From: CAHJXF01 sp039936235 | GTDB lineage: Bacteria; Pseudomonadota; Gammaproteobacteria; Burkholderiales; Burkholderiaceae_D | DNA length: 8,597 nucleotides | Reading direction: 5' to 3' | Assembly (NCBI GenBank): GCA_039936235.1 | Contig: JBDTIS010000092.1 | Location: 1-8,597 of the forward strand | In this document: positions 6,229-8,597 of the stretch, in pieces | Layout: each line of letters starts with the position of its first letter | Position numbering within the stretch: position 1 is the stretch's first letter | Program-made: the position numbers and the translations under genes | The notes under the pieces: model-generated | Databases searched by the model: none | What the model was told of the DNA's origin: nothing | The model's input: only the letters and a program-made list of their open reading frames with translations

Positions 6229-7146
6229 ATGCTCGCTCGCACCAAGGACTTCGTGAAGTCACTGCTCGCCGCGCGCCATCAGCGACAGCGCGCCGACGAA
6301 CTGCGCGCGAGCCGACGGCTGATCCCGAAGTCCGAACTGCGTAGCGGCCTCGAGGCGCTCGGCATCGCGCGCGGCGATACCTTGATGCTGCACTCGTCGT
6401 TGAAGAGCATCGGCTTCGTCGATGGGGGTCCGCGCGCCGTCCTCGAGGCGCTGGTGGAAGCGGTCGGCCCGTCGGGCACGCTGGTCGTGCCGACCTACTG
6501 GCTGCCCGGCGGAACGATCCTCGCGACCTGCAAGCTGAACGACTACGTGTTCGACCCGCGGCGCCACGGTTCGCACCTGGGCCGGCTGCCGTCGGAATTC
6601 CTGACCTTTCCCGGCATCGCACGCAGTATTCACCCCACGCACTCCGTGTCGGCGATCGGCCGCGACGCGCATCACGTCGTCGACAGTCATCACCTGGCGC
6701 CATCGATCTTCGGCGAAGGCTCGCCGTGGGACCGTTGCGAGCAGATGAACGCGAAGGTCATCGGTCTGGGCATCTCGATGGGTCCGGTGACCTTCTATCA
6801 CCTGCTCGAAGATCGCATGCTCGACCGCTTTCCGCTGCCGGTGCGGATGGATACGACGTATTCGATGCCCTGCCTGAACTGGGAGGGCCGGCGCTTACTG
6901 GTGCCGGTGGTTCCGCTCGATCCGCAGTTCATGCCGCAGCGGATCGACGCGCCTGGTCGAGACGACCTGCGTGCCTACTTCAGGAGCGAGTTCGACCGCA
7001 ACGGCCTGCTCGGCTGGGGCCAGGTCGGCGAGGCGACCTCGTGGGTCATTCCGGCGCAGCGCTTCTACGCGCATCTGCAGTCGCTGATCGGCGACGGCAT
7101 TACGATCTACGCCACGCCCGAACAACTCGCCGCTCGCCCCCTCTGA
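6229..7146 (+). CDS. AAC(3)-family N-acetyltransferase
   Basis: Member of the aminoglycoside 3-N-acetyltransferase fold family, which transfers acetyl from acetyl-CoA to an amine. The 305-residue product shows the family hallmarks: GDTLMLHSSLKSIGFVDGG (49-67), LVVPTYW (85-91), the FDP...LGRLPSEF segment (108-124), HPTHSVSAIG (135-144), GEGSPWDR (162-169), and GLGISMGPVTFYHLLE (179-194) with the expected active-site-region histidine H191. An extra N-terminal basic helix of about 35 residues precedes the core. Chromosomal members like this often occur in polysaccharide or amino-sugar gene clusters and need not confer drug resistance. The ATG at 6229 is the first start after an in-frame TGA at 6205-6207; no clear Shine-Dalgarno precedes it. 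The next gene follows after 46 nt on the same strand, so the two are likely co-transcribed and may share a substrate pathway. Confidence 0.9.
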   Translation: MLARTKDFVKSLLAARHQRQRADELRASRRLIPKSELRSGLEALGIARGDTLMLHSSLKSIGFVDGGPRAVLEALVEAVGPSGTLVVPTYWLPGGTILATCKLNDYVFDPRRHGSHLGRLPSEFLTFPGIARSIHPTHSVSAIGRDAHHVVDSHHLAPSIFGEGSPWDRCEQMNAKVIGLGISMGPVTFYHLLEDRMLDRFPLPVRMDTTYSMPCLNWEGRRLLVPVVPLDPQFMPQRIDAPGRDDLRAYFRSEFDRNGLLGWGQVGEATSWVIPAQRFYAHLQSLIGDGITIYATPEQLAARPL

Positions 7147-7183
7147 CGAGGTGCATCGCCGGGAACGAGGCGTCCCGCCTCAC

Positions 7184-7188
7184 AGGAA
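7184..7188 (+). promoter_or_regulatory. Ribosome binding site of the alpha/alpha-toroid gene
   Basis: AGGAA lies 4 nt before the ATG at 7193. It favours that start over the upstream in-frame GTG at 7151, whose extra 14 residues (arginine- and proline-rich) do not look like part of the protein. Confidence 0.55.
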
Positions 7189-7192
7189 CACG

Positions 7193-8338
7193 ATGAAATA
7201 CTGGATCGAACACGCGAAGGACCGACTCGGCCTTTCCTTTCACGCGCCGCAGTCGATCGAGACGCACCTCGAGGCCGCGGCCGCATGGATCCTCGAAGCG
7301 CAGCGTGCGACCCCCGACGATGGCGTGGCGCATTCGTACAACATCCGGACCGGCACATGGATGGCGTCGTATCCGGAGACGACCGGCTACGTCATCCCGA
7401 CGCTGTACGACTACGCGAAGTACTTCGACAAGCCGGTCTATCGCGACGCCGCCCTGAAGATGGCGCGCTGGGAAGTGACCGAGCAACTGCCCGACGGCGG
7501 CGTGCGCGCAGGCACGCTGGCCGCCGAGGTCGTCGCGCCGACCATCTTCAACACCGGGCAGGTCCTGTTCGGGCTCGCGCGGGCTGCGAAGGAAACCGGC
7601 GACGACGCGATCCATGAGGGCCTGATCCGCGCTTCGGAATGGCTGGTCGCCGCGCAGGACGACGACGGTTGCTGGAGACGCTACGTGTCGCCGTTCGCGC
7701 ATTCGAAGAACGGCACCTACAACACGCGCAGCGCGTTCGGACTCGTCCGCGCGTTCGAGGTCGTCGGCGACCCGCGGTACCTCGAGTCCGCCGACCGCAA
7801 TGTCGCGTGGGCCCTGTCGACGTCGCAGGCGAATGGCTGGCTGCCCGGCAACTGCCTGACGACGAACCCCGACGACCGCGCACTGACGCACACGATCGCG
7901 TATTCGATTCGCGGCATCCTCGAGGTCGGTGTCGCGACCGAAAATCCGCAGTACATCAAGGCTGCGCTCGGGATGGCGCGACGCGTGGCCGAGCGGCAGA
8001 ACGACGACGGCTCGCTGTCCGGCTACATCTCGCCGGAATGGGAGCCGCTCAGCAACTGGTGCTGTGTAACGGGCAACTCGCAGATGGCGTTGAACTGGTA
8101 TCGGATCGCGAAGGTCACCGGCGAACACGACCTGATGAAAAATGCCGTGGCCGCGAATCGCTTCAACATGCGACTGCAGAAGCTCGACGGTCCGCTGACG
8201 ATGCGTGGCGCGATGAAGGGCTCGCACCCGATCGGCGAGGAATACATGACCTGGCGCTTTCCGAACTGGGCGACCAAGTTCTACATGGACGGACTGATGT
8301 TCGAGCGGCTGTTCGACCGGATCGACAACATCGGTTGA
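7193..8338 (+). CDS. Alpha/alpha-toroid (terpenoid cyclase/six-hairpin glycosidase-like) protein, probable polysaccharide-cluster enzyme
   Basis: A 381-residue protein with no signal peptide or membrane helix, so probably cytoplasmic. It is built of repeated helical hairpins, each followed by a DG turn: PDGG (100-103), DDDGCW (156-161), NGWLP (214-218) and NDDGSL (270-275). This matches the (alpha/alpha)6 toroid of prenyltransferase/terpenoid cyclase and six-hairpin glycosidase superfamilies. Other marked motifs are NWCCVTGNSQMALNW (288-302) and KGSHPIGEEY (342-351) near FPNWATKFYMD (356-366). From memory, similar NxxCxTGNxQ...KGSHP...PNWA proteins occur in exopolysaccharide gene clusters, where no firm function is assigned. 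Acid residues suitable for catalysis (for example E282, E284) are present but not proven. It follows the AAC(3)-type gene by 46 nt, which suggests a shared job on an amino-sugar-containing glycan. Enzymatic activity, lyase versus hydrolase versus binding role, is unknown. Confidence 0.75.
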   Translation: MKYWIEHAKDRLGLSFHAPQSIETHLEAAAAWILEAQRATPDDGVAHSYNIRTGTWMASYPETTGYVIPTLYDYAKYFDKPVYRDAALKMARWEVTEQLPDGGVRAGTLAAEVVAPTIFNTGQVLFGLARAAKETGDDAIHEGLIRASEWLVAAQDDDGCWRRYVSPFAHSKNGTYNTRSAFGLVRAFEVVGDPRYLESADRNVAWALSTSQANGWLPGNCLTTNPDDRALTHTIAYSIRGILEVGVATENPQYIKAALGMARRVAERQNDDGSLSGYISPEWEPLSNWCCVTGNSQMALNWYRIAKVTGEHDLMKNAVAANRFNMRLQKLDGPLTMRGAMKGSHPIGEEYMTWRFPNWATKFYMDGLMFERLFDRIDNIG

Positions 8339-8344
8339 ATGCCG

Positions 8345-8597
8345 TCAGTTTCCAGGCGCAGCGGCTGCCAGGCTAGCCAGGAATCGATCGGCATCGTGGA
8401 ATCCGATCACGGACGCGTCGACGCGCTGCGTGCCGTCGCGATCGAAGAACACGATGCCCGGCGGCCCGAACAGCTTGAAGCGCTTCAGCAGCGCGCGATC
8501 GTCGTCGTCGTTGGCCGTCACATCCGCCTTCAGTAGCACGAAGTCGCGCATCCGCGCGGCGACACGCGCGTCGGTATACGTGAAGCGTTCCATCTCC
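8345..8597 (-). CDS. dsbD: DsbD-type thiol:disulfide interchange protein, C-terminal end (runs off right edge)
   Basis: The last 83 residues of a larger protein, in frame to the window edge. They match the periplasmic C-terminal thioredoxin-like domain of DsbD, which hands electrons from the cytoplasm to periplasmic partners such as DsbC and the cytochrome c maturation thioredoxin. The first visible residues EMERFTYTD correspond to the stretch just after the CxxC(K) active site, which lies outside the window. Next come LLKADVTAND (a DsbD hallmark), LLKRFKLFGPPGIVFF with the cis-proline loop (GPP in place of the GLP of E. coli DsbD), and VIGFHDADRFLASL before the end. The stop at 8345-8347 is 6 nt from the stop of the convergent toroid gene, with no terminator between. 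The apparent ATG start at 8593 is internal to the gene. Confidence 0.88.
   Translation of the reverse strand, partial: EMERFTYTDARVAARMRDFVLLKADVTANDDDDRALLKRFKLFGPPGIVFFDRDGTQRVDASVIGFHDADRFLASLAAAAPGN

Noticed and set aside
6229..7146. Calling the AAC(3)-family gene a drug-resistance determinant
   Set aside because: No mobile element, integron or resistance context is present, and the neighbouring gene points to glycan metabolism; fold membership alone does not show aminoglycoside activity.
7100..8227. 375-residue minus-strand open frame opposite the toroid gene
   Set aside because: Arginine- and valine-rich antisense shadow with no domain; the plus-strand frame has repeated DG-turn motifs and a ribosome binding site.

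Overview
The window is GC-rich chromosomal DNA, most likely from a Gram-negative proteobacterium (beta- or gamma-class). This is inferred from a cbb3-type (C-family haem-copper) oxidase operon of the proteobacterial ccoNOQP type, a DsbD-type thiol:disulfide interchange protein, and the codon use. No rRNA, tRNA, insertion sequence, integrase or CRISPR array is visible.

Left half (1-4627, all minus strand, read right to left): a compact cbb3 oxidase operon. The order is ccoN (catalytic subunit), ccoO (mono-haem c), ccoQ (small membrane subunit), ccoP (di-haem c), a short FixH-like membrane protein, then the N-terminal two-fifths or so of ccoI, a copper P-type ATPase that runs off the left edge. 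The genes overlap or lie within about 11 nt of each other, including two ATGA stop/start overlaps, so they are almost certainly co-transcribed and translationally coupled. The usual order is ccoNOQP-ccoGHIS. Here ccoG is absent between ccoP and ccoI, and the FixH homologue is reduced to little more than its membrane segment.

Middle (4628-5216): about 590 nt with no convincing intact gene. It separates the minus-strand oxidase operon from the plus-strand genes and should hold the ccoN promoter. It contains a CRP/FNR-like palindrome with an extra half-site. Next to the plus-strand gene is a short minus-strand open frame that has a good ribosome binding site but needs a one-base frame change in a homopolymer to encode a single-span membrane peptide.

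Right half (5217-8338, plus strand): a ThiF/MoeB/HesA-type adenylyltransferase without a visible sulfur-carrier partner; a 238-nt gap with nested inverted repeats; then an AAC(3)-fold N-acetyltransferase followed 46 nt later by a cytoplasmic alpha/alpha-toroid protein. The last two look like one transcription unit, and their pairing suggests amino-sugar or polysaccharide metabolism rather than antibiotic resistance. The window closes with the C-terminal thioredoxin-like domain of a DsbD-type protein on the minus strand, ending 6 nt from the toroid gene.

Functionally, the oxidase operon, CcoI (copper supply) and DsbD (reductant for periplasmic cytochrome c maturation) all fit micro-oxic respiration. 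The plus-strand genes between them have no obvious link to it.
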